A DNA stretch of 64,000 bases from Parendozoicomonas callyspongiae. Its GTDB lineage: Bacteria; Pseudomonadota; Gammaproteobacteria; Pseudomonadales; Endozoicomonadaceae. Numbering within the stretch: the stretch's first letter is position 1; each line of letters starts with the position of its first letter. Both the position numbers and the translations under genes were made by a program. Positions 37,564 through 46,087 of the stretch are shown here, one piece after another. Below the pieces are notes generated by a model that was not told where the DNA came from, made no database searches, and worked only from the letters and a program-made list of their open reading frames with translations. Location of the stretch: contig NZ_JAMFLX010000009.1 in assembly GCF_023502345.1 (NCBI RefSeq), positions 1-64,000 on the forward strand. The letters run 5' to 3'.

Positions 37564-40359
37564 TTACTTATATCTAAAAAATCTCGTCACGCGGTTCCAT
37601 AAGCCTTGAGGTGCAGGATCTCTCTCGCGGGATATTCGCAGGCCGCCCATGTCTATCGAGAGTTCATCTCCACCACAATTAAAATCAATCACCACCTCTT
37701 GGGCTGTTGCTGTTGCTCCTGTTCCAACAGCTCCTGAGTTTGCTGCATCTTGCTTCCTCAATGTGCCCCCCAACGCCTCAAAACCAGAAATATCATCTCG
37801 TAATACTTGATCGCCGGGATCTTGACTTCTACCTCTAAGGTCCGATAAACACGCCCGGCAATAAGAAAACTGGTATGCATTCATACCATTCGGAAACAAT
37901 GGACGCATCGCATTTTTGTCACGATCTTCAGATGAATAAAGTGAGTCACATAAAGTACAACTCGCAGCCCTTTTTAAAACTGCTTTTGGATTCTGGAGCA
38001 TCTTATGTTCTGGCAGGGTGAGTACATTACTACGCTGGTTGTGGTATTTCTCAACACTTAAATTCGACAGCCGATGAAGCATGATGTCAATTCTGTCCCC
38101 TCCCTCTATCAGCGTAACGCCAAGCGCTAACAACCTATCTCTCAGCCATACGCTAAACAACTTCTCTTCACTATCCTCCCCTTGATGGGGCTTTGCTGCT
38201 GTCAGCGCATCTTGAAAAGATTGAAATTCCCTCCCTAAAAGGCATTCAATCATCAACTTGCCAAGGAACATGCTGTCAAGTTCCTTCTCTTCATGCCACT
38301 CATTCTGATGAGAAGGACGTTGACTTCTGTTCCATTGCGCATGCTGGAAGGATGTACAAACAGGATTCCCCTCATCATCAATACGAATATTGGCCAGCTT
38401 CAGAGCTGTTTTTTCCTCAGACCTTTCGCTATGACTGAAAACAATATTCTCTTTATGAGCCCACTGTATAGCAGACGTAATCTGTTGGAAGAGACCAATT
38501 TTCTGCCAAAGGTTCAGTCTATTAGACAGGATTAAGACATCCCTGAGAGATAACCCCACTCTTGGTAAAACCAGGCCTGTCAGCTCGCTATCAACGCCTC
38601 TTTGAATGCTCAGCAGCCTGTTTTCAACAGTCGGTATGAAAGATTGTGCCAACATGGGGGGATTCATCGCAGAAATTAATTTTGCGATATTCCGGTAGAA
38701 CGCAAGCTCCTCCTGCCGCTGGCTCTGGCTGACCTCTGGATGCCAACACTTTATGGTGGCTTCTGGTTTGCCTGCAATCGGTTTTGCCTTCACGTATGCT
38801 GAAAAATCATCACTTCCATATATAAAACCACTAACGGGCTCTATGGTATTGAAATAAATATTCTCGGAAGGGCAGTCTATGGGAAGCATGACCTCGTACT
38901 TGCTTGTGATCTCCCGGAGGAACAACCATTCAGTTATTCCTTTATGACTCTCGCGAAGGGCTGACTCACAGGGAATATCATATGGCCAGGTACTGAGATA
39001 TTTTTTATAACAAGCCACGTTAAAGTTTCCGCGAGCCCTCAAAAATTCACTGGCTGCCATGGACCAGTGCTGCTTGCTTACTTTTTCAATATACTGCCTG
39101 GGAATATGCAAGTCGGCGCTGGGGAAGTTTGTGTAGAACTCTGTTCTTCTTTTTAAATCCCAGGCAGGACACCGATAACAATTAGTTCTATCAGTACAAT
39201 AAGTCATATCATACCGGCTGATAAAAACATCTGGTAAAGCCCCCAACCGGTCAACCGTAAACCGGTCAACGTATTTCTTAACCAATTCTTTCTCGAAACA
39301 GGGCCCTTTGAGCCTGTCTCCATGGGCAGAAGATACTGACTTCAGCGCACCTTTGACAAGAGGCCTCGGCAGGGCAGCCAGGGCTCTTACCAAATGCTGC
39401 ACCGCTGATTCTCTATTGCTTTGCTCCCTTTCAATCACTGCGTCAGAAAATGGTTGCATATCAGTCCAGGTCAGACCGGCGTAAAAACACCACTTCATAA
39501 GATCAAGATCACTTAGGTCATTAGCTAGCCTGGTATATTCATCAACCGTTTCATGATATTCAGTCTCAGAGACAAAGCTCCCATTTATTTCATTAACAAT
39601 AACCTCAGGCCTGCCAAGAAGGGTACGATAAAAATCCACCAGCGGCATAAGATCGTCACAAAGCTGCACTTGATCATCCCCTTGTGCATTCTGACATCCT
39701 TTCTGCCTGATATTTGTAATTTCATCGTCTGTAACAGAGCTTGCCTGCACCGCCCTGGCCGTATCGGGCGTATTGGCCAATCTGACGTAAGAGGGGGCAG
39801 TTATCTCTTGCGTGCCGGTCACCTGCGCATCGCCTGTTGAAGGAGGGGCTACAAACAGCCAACGAAGCCTGCCAGCATATAGCGGCGCACGCTCAATAGA
39901 CAGATCCTGCCAGATTCGGTCGACATTTGATTTTGTCACAGAAATCACAAATGAATGGTTTGGCAATAATGAAACTGGCTTGTAATGAAAACGCTCGCTC
40001 TGGCCTGGTATGTGCTCAAGATCACTGGCATGACTCGGTAACTCATAAGGGAGACTCAACTCTTTTACCAGACTGCTCACTATCTCAAGCTTCTGAAGTT
40101 CCACTTGAGACTCTTCCTGAAATTCTTGCTGGCGCTGTTCAAGTGCTGACAGAAGATCTCTAGCGCGCATCAAACCCAGAATTTCTTTGGTAAAAGGGTG
40201 ACCTTTCGGCAACTTTACTGCAATCTGAACTCCGCCCTTATCAATGACCAAAGAATAAGAGCCGGAATAGGCGGATTGCGAACACACTATGAGAGCAAAC
40301 AGCATAAAGAGTGTTTTTTTAAAACACCAATGCGCACACATAAAAAACAGTAATTTCAT
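37564..40359 (-). CDS. Secreted kinase-like protein with degenerate active site, paralogue 2
   Basis: A 931-residue paralogue of the 32999-35659 product, with signal peptide (FMLFALIVCSQSAYSG), Death-like helical stretch (about 286-343) and kinase-like region (about 510-725). Here the catalytic-loop lysine remains but the proline is Leu (ALKLANI), the HRD is replaced by ENIVFSH and DFG by TSF. Strongly conserved among the three copies are SQSQRQEELAFYRNI, the GLVLP hinge-like segment and EEKLFSVWLRDRL. A zinc motif (CTLCDS, CRACLS) lies near 800-850. The C-terminal tail is longer than in the first copy and copy-specific. Shared C-terminal blocks show it is closest to the 40595-43354 copy. Confidence 0.65.
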   Translation of the reverse strand: MKLLFFMCAHWCFKKTLFMLFALIVCSQSAYSGSYSLVIDKGGVQIAVKLPKGHPFTKEILGLMRARDLLSALEQRQQEFQEESQVELQKLEIVSSLVKELSLPYELPSHASDLEHIPGQSERFHYKPVSLLPNHSFVISVTKSNVDRIWQDLSIERAPLYAGRLRWLFVAPPSTGDAQVTGTQEITAPSYVRLANTPDTARAVQASSVTDDEITNIRQKGCQNAQGDDQVQLCDDLMPLVDFYRTLLGRPEVIVNEINGSFVSETEYHETVDEYTRLANDLSDLDLMKWCFYAGLTWTDMQPFSDAVIEREQSNRESAVQHLVRALAALPRPLVKGALKSVSSAHGDRLKGPCFEKELVKKYVDRFTVDRLGALPDVFISRYDMTYCTDRTNCYRCPAWDLKRRTEFYTNFPSADLHIPRQYIEKVSKQHWSMAASEFLRARGNFNVACYKKYLSTWPYDIPCESALRESHKGITEWLFLREITSKYEVMLPIDCPSENIYFNTIEPVSGFIYGSDDFSAYVKAKPIAGKPEATIKCWHPEVSQSQRQEELAFYRNIAKLISAMNPPMLAQSFIPTVENRLLSIQRGVDSELTGLVLPRVGLSLRDVLILSNRLNLWQKIGLFQQITSAIQWAHKENIVFSHSERSEEKTALKLANIRIDDEGNPVCTSFQHAQWNRSQRPSHQNEWHEEKELDSMFLGKLMIECLLGREFQSFQDALTAAKPHQGEDSEEKLFSVWLRDRLLALGVTLIEGGDRIDIMLHRLSNLSVEKYHNQRSNVLTLPEHKMLQNPKAVLKRAASCTLCDSLYSSEDRDKNAMRPLFPNGMNAYQFSYCRACLSDLRGRSQDPGDQVLRDDISGFEALGGTLRKQDAANSGAVGTGATATAQEVVIDFNCGGDELSIDMGGLRISRERDPAPQGLWNRVTRFFRYK

Positions 40360-40429
40360 AACAACAGCTTCAAATCAACAGCTTCATAATAGTCGTTGCA
40401 AGAAGAATGGTTATTACAAATAATCAGAT

Positions 40430-40458
40430 TTTAAAGTTGTGATTTTGGGTTTAAACAA
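40430..40458 (-). promoter_or_regulatory. Predicted sigma-70 promoter of kinase-like paralogue 2
   Basis: Minus strand: -35 TTGTTT (40453-40458), 17-base spacer containing AAAATCACAAC, -10 TTTAAA (40430-40435). Same position relative to the gene as in paralogues 1 and 3; the -10 is the weakest of the three. Confidence 0.5.
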
Positions 40459-40594
40459 CTTTGCCAGAAAAGGAAAGGCTACCTTGATCGATATTCTTGT
40501 AGCAGCTACCTGGCAAAACTTCTCAAGCCGTTTATTATGACTGATGCGCAGGCACCTCCCTTGAAACGCCTCCTGACATTCGGCGCGAACATAA

Positions 40595-43354
40595 CTACTT
40601 TTTATTAAAGAGCTTTTTATTAAAAGAGCTTTTTACGTGAGGTACAGTACCTTGCTGAACCTGCCCTGCTGCACCGGATATGTTTAAATCTCGAATAACG
40701 TCTGTTATATCTTCGTGGCTAGAGTTAGCCGTTGCACCTCCGGTTTGCGCCCTTCTTTGTAATTCCTGTTTTACCCTTAAGATATCACCCACATTCTCAA
40801 ACCCAGAAATATCATCCCGTAATATTTTAGCGTCAGAATCTGCTGATGAATTTTCACGCTGCAACGCACATGTCCTGCAAAATGACTCTGTTACACTCAA
40901 ACCATTCTGAGTGACTGCCCGCATTGCATTTCTGCCATTATCATCAAATGAATAGAGGCTGGAACAGAGACGACAACTGGCGGCTGCTTGTGTTGATGCT
41001 TGCGAGAGAATTTCAGACACTGACCGGGTGTGTAAGGCAACACTATCGGAATAAAAATTCATGGCGCTGAATGTCTTCAGCTGCTTTTCAACATCGGCAA
41101 TGCTGGCACGTTCCTCTATCAGCGCAATCCCATAAAATATCAACCGATCTCTCAGCCATACGCTAAACAACTTCTCTTCACTATCCTCCCCCTGAGGGGA
41201 CTTTGCTGCTGTCAGCGCATCTTGAAAAGATTGAAACTCCCTCCCCAGAAGACACTCAATCATCAACTTGCCAAAAGCCATGCGGTCAGCTTCCTTCTCT
41301 TCATGCCACTCATTCTGCTGAGAAGGGAGTAGACTGCTATTCGATCGCGCATGCTGGAAGGATGTACAAACAGCATGCCCCCGTTCATCAATACGAATAT
41401 TGGCAGGCTCCAGAGCTGTTTTCACATCAGTACCATCACACCAACTGAACACAATATTCTTTGTATGGGCCCACTGTATGGCACCAGCAATCTCTTTAAA
41501 GAGGCTAATTTTCTGCCACAGGTTCAGCTTGTCAGACAGGATTGTGACATCCCTGAGAGATGAGCCGACCACTGGTAAAACCAGGCCTGCCAGCTCGTCC
41601 CCTCCGTTTCCTCCAGTGCGCAACAGTTTGTTTTCAACAGCAGGTATAAAAGCCGGAACAAAATAAAACCTATCCGTAGTAAAACTGGATTTTGCAAAAT
41701 TTCGATAGAACACGAGTTCCTGTTGTCGTTGACTCTGGCTGATTTCTGCGTGCCATAGCTTGACAGTGACTTCTGGCTGGTCGGGGAGCAGTTTTGTCTT
41801 TATGTAACCTGAAAAATCGTCGGCCCCATATACCGGACCATTAACGGGATTTATAGCACTGAAATAAATATCCTTGAAAGGGCAGTCTCTGGGAAGCATG
41901 ACCAGTTGCCTTTCTTCCATTTTCCTGAGAGTCCACCAGGCCGTTAATTCCTCATAATTCCTGTCCAAATCCATCTTTTGGGGGTAATGCGCTGGAAAGC
42001 GGTCGAAATGTTTTTGAATAAAATTCAGGTCAAATTGTTTTCTAGACCTCAAATATTCACTGTGTGCCATTATCCAGTGGGAGTGCGACATATTTTCGGC
42101 ATAGCGCATGGGAACAAATGAGTAAGCCTCAGAAAAATTTTCGTAGAAAATAAATCTTATGGAGCGACTATCACCTTTAGAAATACAATTAATCATATAT
42201 TCAAAGCCATATCGGCTGATAAAACCCTGAGGAACAGCCCCCAACCGGTCAACAGTAAGCCGGTCAACAAATGTCTTAACCATATTTTTATCAAACCAGG
42301 GCCCCTCAAGTCTATTTCCACGGCCAGCAGCTACAAGCATAATCGCCCCTTTGACATGTGGCTTCGGCAGATTAGCCAGTGATTCTAGTAAAAACTTAAG
42401 ACCTAATTCTCTATTGCCCTGCCCCTTTTCGATAATGGCATCAGAAAATGGTTCTATATCAGCCCATGCCAAACCGGAGTAAAAACCCCACCGTATAATA
42501 TCATGCACACTCAGCCCATTAGTCAGTTGGGTATATTCATCAATCGTTTCCCTGCGCTCAGCATCAGAGACAGTGCAGCCATTGGCTTCATTAACAGTTT
42601 CCGCTACCCTGCTACGGAGGCTGCGATAAAAATCCACCAATAGCTGAAGGTTAGCGTTAAGCGGCTCTAGCGCCCCATCTGCAATTTGCTTCCCCTTCTT
42701 GCTGATACAATCAAGTTCACTGTCTGTAACAGGGCATGCTTCCACCGGCTCATTCATATTGAGAACATTGGTCCAGCTGGCGTAGGAGGGACCAGTTATC
42801 TCTTGCGGCATCAACGGGTTATCACTGACTGAAAGAGGAATTACAAACAACCAGTTAAGCCTGTTTGCAGATGACTGCTCACGTTCAATAAACAGGTCCC
42901 GCCAGATTCGGCTGGCTTGTGATTCTGCAACAGAAATCACAAAAGAACTGTTTGTGAGTAATGAAGCAGGCTTGTAATAAAAGCGCCCATCCTGTTCTGA
43001 TACTTGCTCAATATCGTTACCATGGATCACTAGTTCATAAGGGAGGCTAAACTCTCGTACCAGGCTGCGCACTATTTTAAACTTCTGCACATCACCTTGA
43101 GGCTCGTCCGGAAATTCTTCCTGATACTGTCCAATTGTTGCCCCCAGAACATCTCTATCTCGCATCAAACCCAGAATTTCTTCAGTAAAATGGTGTCCTC
43201 CCGGCAACTGTACTGCAACCTGATAATCACCCTTATTAATCACCAAAGAATAAACGACAGAGTAGGCTGGTTGTGAACACGTTATGAGAACAAACAACAT
43301 GAATAGTGTTTTTTTTAAAAACCAATGAGTACACACAGAAAACAGGAATTTCAT
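40595..43354 (-). CDS. Secreted kinase-like protein with degenerate active site, paralogue 3
   Basis: A 919-residue paralogue with signal peptide (FMLFVLITCSQPAYSV), Death-like helices (about 285-342) and kinase-like domain (about 505-715). VTVKLWH and QQELVFYRNF keep the beta-3 Lys and helix-C Glu. In the catalytic loop the lysine is now Glu (ALEPANI), HRD is absent and DFG reads TSF, so phosphotransfer is very unlikely. Zinc motif CRLCSS / CRTCAL at about 790-830. The C-terminus ends in a short repeated KKLFNKK-type tail coded by near-duplicate AAAGAGCTTTTTATT units. Confidence 0.65.
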   Translation of the reverse strand: MKFLFSVCTHWFLKKTLFMLFVLITCSQPAYSVVYSLVINKGDYQVAVQLPGGHHFTEEILGLMRDRDVLGATIGQYQEEFPDEPQGDVQKFKIVRSLVREFSLPYELVIHGNDIEQVSEQDGRFYYKPASLLTNSSFVISVAESQASRIWRDLFIEREQSSANRLNWLFVIPLSVSDNPLMPQEITGPSYASWTNVLNMNEPVEACPVTDSELDCISKKGKQIADGALEPLNANLQLLVDFYRSLRSRVAETVNEANGCTVSDAERRETIDEYTQLTNGLSVHDIIRWGFYSGLAWADIEPFSDAIIEKGQGNRELGLKFLLESLANLPKPHVKGAIMLVAAGRGNRLEGPWFDKNMVKTFVDRLTVDRLGAVPQGFISRYGFEYMINCISKGDSRSIRFIFYENFSEAYSFVPMRYAENMSHSHWIMAHSEYLRSRKQFDLNFIQKHFDRFPAHYPQKMDLDRNYEELTAWWTLRKMEERQLVMLPRDCPFKDIYFSAINPVNGPVYGADDFSGYIKTKLLPDQPEVTVKLWHAEISQSQRQQELVFYRNFAKSSFTTDRFYFVPAFIPAVENKLLRTGGNGGDELAGLVLPVVGSSLRDVTILSDKLNLWQKISLFKEIAGAIQWAHTKNIVFSWCDGTDVKTALEPANIRIDERGHAVCTSFQHARSNSSLLPSQQNEWHEEKEADRMAFGKLMIECLLGREFQSFQDALTAAKSPQGEDSEEKLFSVWLRDRLIFYGIALIEERASIADVEKQLKTFSAMNFYSDSVALHTRSVSEILSQASTQAAASCRLCSSLYSFDDNGRNAMRAVTQNGLSVTESFCRTCALQRENSSADSDAKILRDDISGFENVGDILRVKQELQRRAQTGGATANSSHEDITDVIRDLNISGAAGQVQQGTVPHVKSSFNKKLFNKK

Positions 43355-43437
43355 AGCAACAGTTTCAGATCAATAATTTCAAATCACCAATTCATAACAG
43401 TAGCGGCAAGAAAGGTGGTTACTGCAAAAGACAAGAA

Positions 43438-43466
43438 GTTATAGTTGTGATTTTCTGTTTAAACAA
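43438..43466 (-). promoter_or_regulatory. Predicted sigma-70 promoter of kinase-like paralogue 3
   Basis: Minus strand: -35 TTGTTT (43461-43466), 17-base spacer containing AAAATCACAAC, -10 TATAAC (43438-43443). The spacer's ATCACA core is common to all three paralogues, which suggests a shared regulator as well as shared descent. Confidence 0.6.
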
Positions 43467-43561
43467 CCCCGTCAACAAAAGTAACTGGCGCTGGATTCAA
43501 GCAATAAGTGCAAATTCCTGAGCTTTAATACATCATCAACCAAATCCAATTCACGGAATGT

Positions 43562-46042
43562 TCAAAACGTAGTTTCCTGTTCATCGACAGCACTCGCGGA
43601 ATCGCTGGACTCATCCTCGATACCTTCAGTTTTTGGCTTACTTGAACCTCCCCACATCAGCTTACTCTCTGTCCACTCTCTATCTAAAGATATGTGGGAA
43701 AAACGATCAGTAGCGAGTTCAAGGTTATTTGCGACAGAATCTTCTTCTGATATATCCCCCTCTTTATGCTCAGAGCCTGCTATAGGTTCGCTCCTGGCAT
43801 ATTCCCCCATCGTTTGGCCGCCAAGGGATACCTTTTTATATTTTAGCGGGGCAGAGCATATGACTGATTTATTTTTAACAATCTTCTTGTTGATATAGCG
43901 ACAAACACCAGTAGGGTAGCTTACGGGTACCGTCCCTCTTGTATCGATTTCTACTTCCAATACCATTCTCTGGTCAACAGGATCTCCCCGCCAGACCCAT
44001 ACCACCGTTTGTACGAGTTCCTTATAAGCGTTGTATGTCAGTTCCAAAAAAAACGTATCCTCTTGATACAGAAAATCCTGGGTTATGAAGGCGTTGTTAT
44101 TGCCCGGCGATGGCTGGGTAATTTTTTCAGGAATGACATAACCTTTTGGCTCAATCTCTGCGGTTATCTTATTTCTCGAAACACTGATTTTACAGGTTAT
44201 GGGGAAGGCGGTAATTTTCAAGGTGTCGTCACTGCTACTGTCTTTCAGTAAATCACGAAATACCAGCCAGTTTATCACTCCAGCGTTTATCATCTTGCTG
44301 TATTCATTTTTATTCTGGTGCACAAAATGCCACGATTGTCCAGCATAATTAATTACCACAGAAAAAAGCGTTGGCTTGATAGCTTCATTTCCGTCCAAAG
44401 CGACGTAATCAATATAGAAATTCAATACGTCTTCACTTCTGGAGAGACCAAACCGCATGTAGTTCCCCCCACTCTCAAACTCCTTACTTTCAAGATGAAT
44501 GGATGGTAAATGTTTTTTGCCAGTCCATTGCCCCGGCACAAGAAAAGATTGACTGCAGTTTTCAACACGCCACTCAATTATATCCTTCTGTTTTATGGCT
44601 TTCGCCACTTGCTTTGAAATAACTCCCTTATCCGACACTGGAATCAACATAACCGAATCAATTGGAAAAATTAAATGTCTTTTACTGATGGTTTCATCTG
44701 GAGCCATCGCTGCTTTTAAGGTATATACACCTATTTCGCCAGACTGATTCATCAAAAGCATTGTTTTTAACATTCTTGATATTTCTTTTTTGGAATAGTT
44801 AAATTTAAAATGCGCAGCTCCCTCCCTCCCTTCAGGAGTCATGGTAATGCTCAGCTCACCACTAAAAAAGTCGGGAAGAGTCACTTTTACTAAGATACCA
44901 CTATCTTTCTTTAACTCTTCACTGCCTATATCCACACTCCAGTAGTAAATCCCTCTATCGTATTCAATATATCCATTTTCAACATCGTATTCACCGGGAA
45001 TAACGTCTTTACCAACAACCATGCTTAAGACAGAGTATTGATAGAGATCCTCGGGAGGAGCCATCCTCGCCGCCCGCTTTACTTCACCCTCGGTTGCACA
45101 CCACGGACAAAGCAGCGAACCCCTTGGGCTGGTTATTTTTCTTCCAAAAGATTGCTTACTTTTTCGAACAACAGGCTTACGGCATGCTTTACAACCTGAT
45201 ATTTCATTTTTTTTATCAAGAGATAAAAAATGTGTGCGTTTATAGGCGGTATTACGCCCGAAATGCTGCTGTACCGGCTCCTGGTTCGCAAAAGCTTCAC
45301 TAAAGGTTGGTTCCCCGGTAGATGACACTGCTGCTCCGCTCTCGCATAAACCATCATTGGCGATATTTTTTCCATCACAAAAGAATTTCAAATGTTGATA
45401 AAACTCTGGTGAATTAACCGTTTTACCACAAAACTGACAATCCAGATCTACGCCATGGGAACGATTATGCAACGCCTCATGTGTTTCCATATATTTACTG
45501 CCACAGGTATCACATGTCTTCTGTTTCTCCTGACATTCTGCAGTATGGGCTGCAAGATGCCCATACTCCCCCCGCCAGGTACAGCCGTATTTGAAATTCC
45601 CACATTTGACTATATTTGAAGCAAGTAATTTATTAAACCATTCTGGACGACCGGTTTGAAATGAGTATGTTTTCTGGAAAATCTCATCCTCTTTTTTTTC
45701 ACTGCCTGAAGATTCTTCACTTCCTGGTTTTTTGGTACACCATTTACACAGATAATTTTCTCTATCACCTACCCGAAACATGTCTCCGTATGCAGGCAGA
45801 CATTCATCACAAACCAGATGTGTATAGGGGCAAGATATCTGGCGAGGGTTTAGTGGGTAACTGCCACACTCCATGCATTGAAGCTGAATATTACTGGTGA
45901 GGAAGTAGGCTTTGTAGTGCTTTTCATAACTCGCCTGCAACCTCGTACATAACAATAATACGATAGTCACGAGCCATACCATGGCAAGTCGCTTTGTTCC
46001 TGTGCAGTATGGGACAAAATCAGAAAAAACCACGTATATCAC
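43562..46042 (-). CDS. TRAF-like protein: RING, TRAF zinc finger and MATH domain, copy 1
   Basis: The 826-residue product has the layout of animal TRAF proteins. An N-terminal hydrophobic stretch (MVWLVTIVLLLCTRLQA, residues 21-37) may be a signal peptide or anchor. A C3HC4 RING follows with C56, C59, C71, H75, C78, C81, C99, C102, then TRAF-type zinc fingers at 145-220 (CGNFKYGCTWRGE...H...C), a CxxC pair region at 284-316, a beta-rich segment and a MATH domain at about 488-616 (IEWRVENCSQSFLV ... NFYIDYVAL ... SDDTLKITAFP). RING proteins of this type are E3 ubiquitin ligases; MATH binds receptors or trimerises. The start is uncertain: GTG at 46042, GTG at 46033 or ATG at 45982. A paralogue lies next door. 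Confidence 0.8.
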   Translation of the reverse strand: MIYVVFSDFVPYCTGTKRLAMVWLVTIVLLLCTRLQASYEKHYKAYFLTSNIQLQCMECGSYPLNPRQISCPYTHLVCDECLPAYGDMFRVGDRENYLCKWCTKKPGSEESSGSEKKEDEIFQKTYSFQTGRPEWFNKLLASNIVKCGNFKYGCTWRGEYGHLAAHTAECQEKQKTCDTCGSKYMETHEALHNRSHGVDLDCQFCGKTVNSPEFYQHLKFFCDGKNIANDGLCESGAAVSSTGEPTFSEAFANQEPVQQHFGRNTAYKRTHFLSLDKKNEISGCKACRKPVVRKSKQSFGRKITSPRGSLLCPWCATEGEVKRAARMAPPEDLYQYSVLSMVVGKDVIPGEYDVENGYIEYDRGIYYWSVDIGSEELKKDSGILVKVTLPDFFSGELSITMTPEGREGAAHFKFNYSKKEISRMLKTMLLMNQSGEIGVYTLKAAMAPDETISKRHLIFPIDSVMLIPVSDKGVISKQVAKAIKQKDIIEWRVENCSQSFLVPGQWTGKKHLPSIHLESKEFESGGNYMRFGLSRSEDVLNFYIDYVALDGNEAIKPTLFSVVINYAGQSWHFVHQNKNEYSKMINAGVINWLVFRDLLKDSSSDDTLKITAFPITCKISVSRNKITAEIEPKGYVIPEKITQPSPGNNNAFITQDFLYQEDTFFLELTYNAYKELVQTVVWVWRGDPVDQRMVLEVEIDTRGTVPVSYPTGVCRYINKKIVKNKSVICSAPLKYKKVSLGGQTMGEYARSEPIAGSEHKEGDISEEDSVANNLELATDRFSHISLDREWTESKLMWGGSSKPKTEGIEDESSDSASAVDEQETTF

Positions 46043-46062
46043 GCTCCAAACAGGCTATAAGT

Positions 46063-46087
46063 TCGCGTTAATTCCGACAGGCTCCTA
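46063..46087. mobile_element. Right end of the MITE-like element
   Basis: CGCGTTAATTCCGACAGG then CTCCTA matches the right end of the full element at 15936-16102 with few changes, ending in the TA. No matching left end is visible before the next gene, so the copy is truncated. Its last three bases form the stop codon (TAG, minus strand) of the TRAF-like gene at 46085. Confidence 0.75.
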
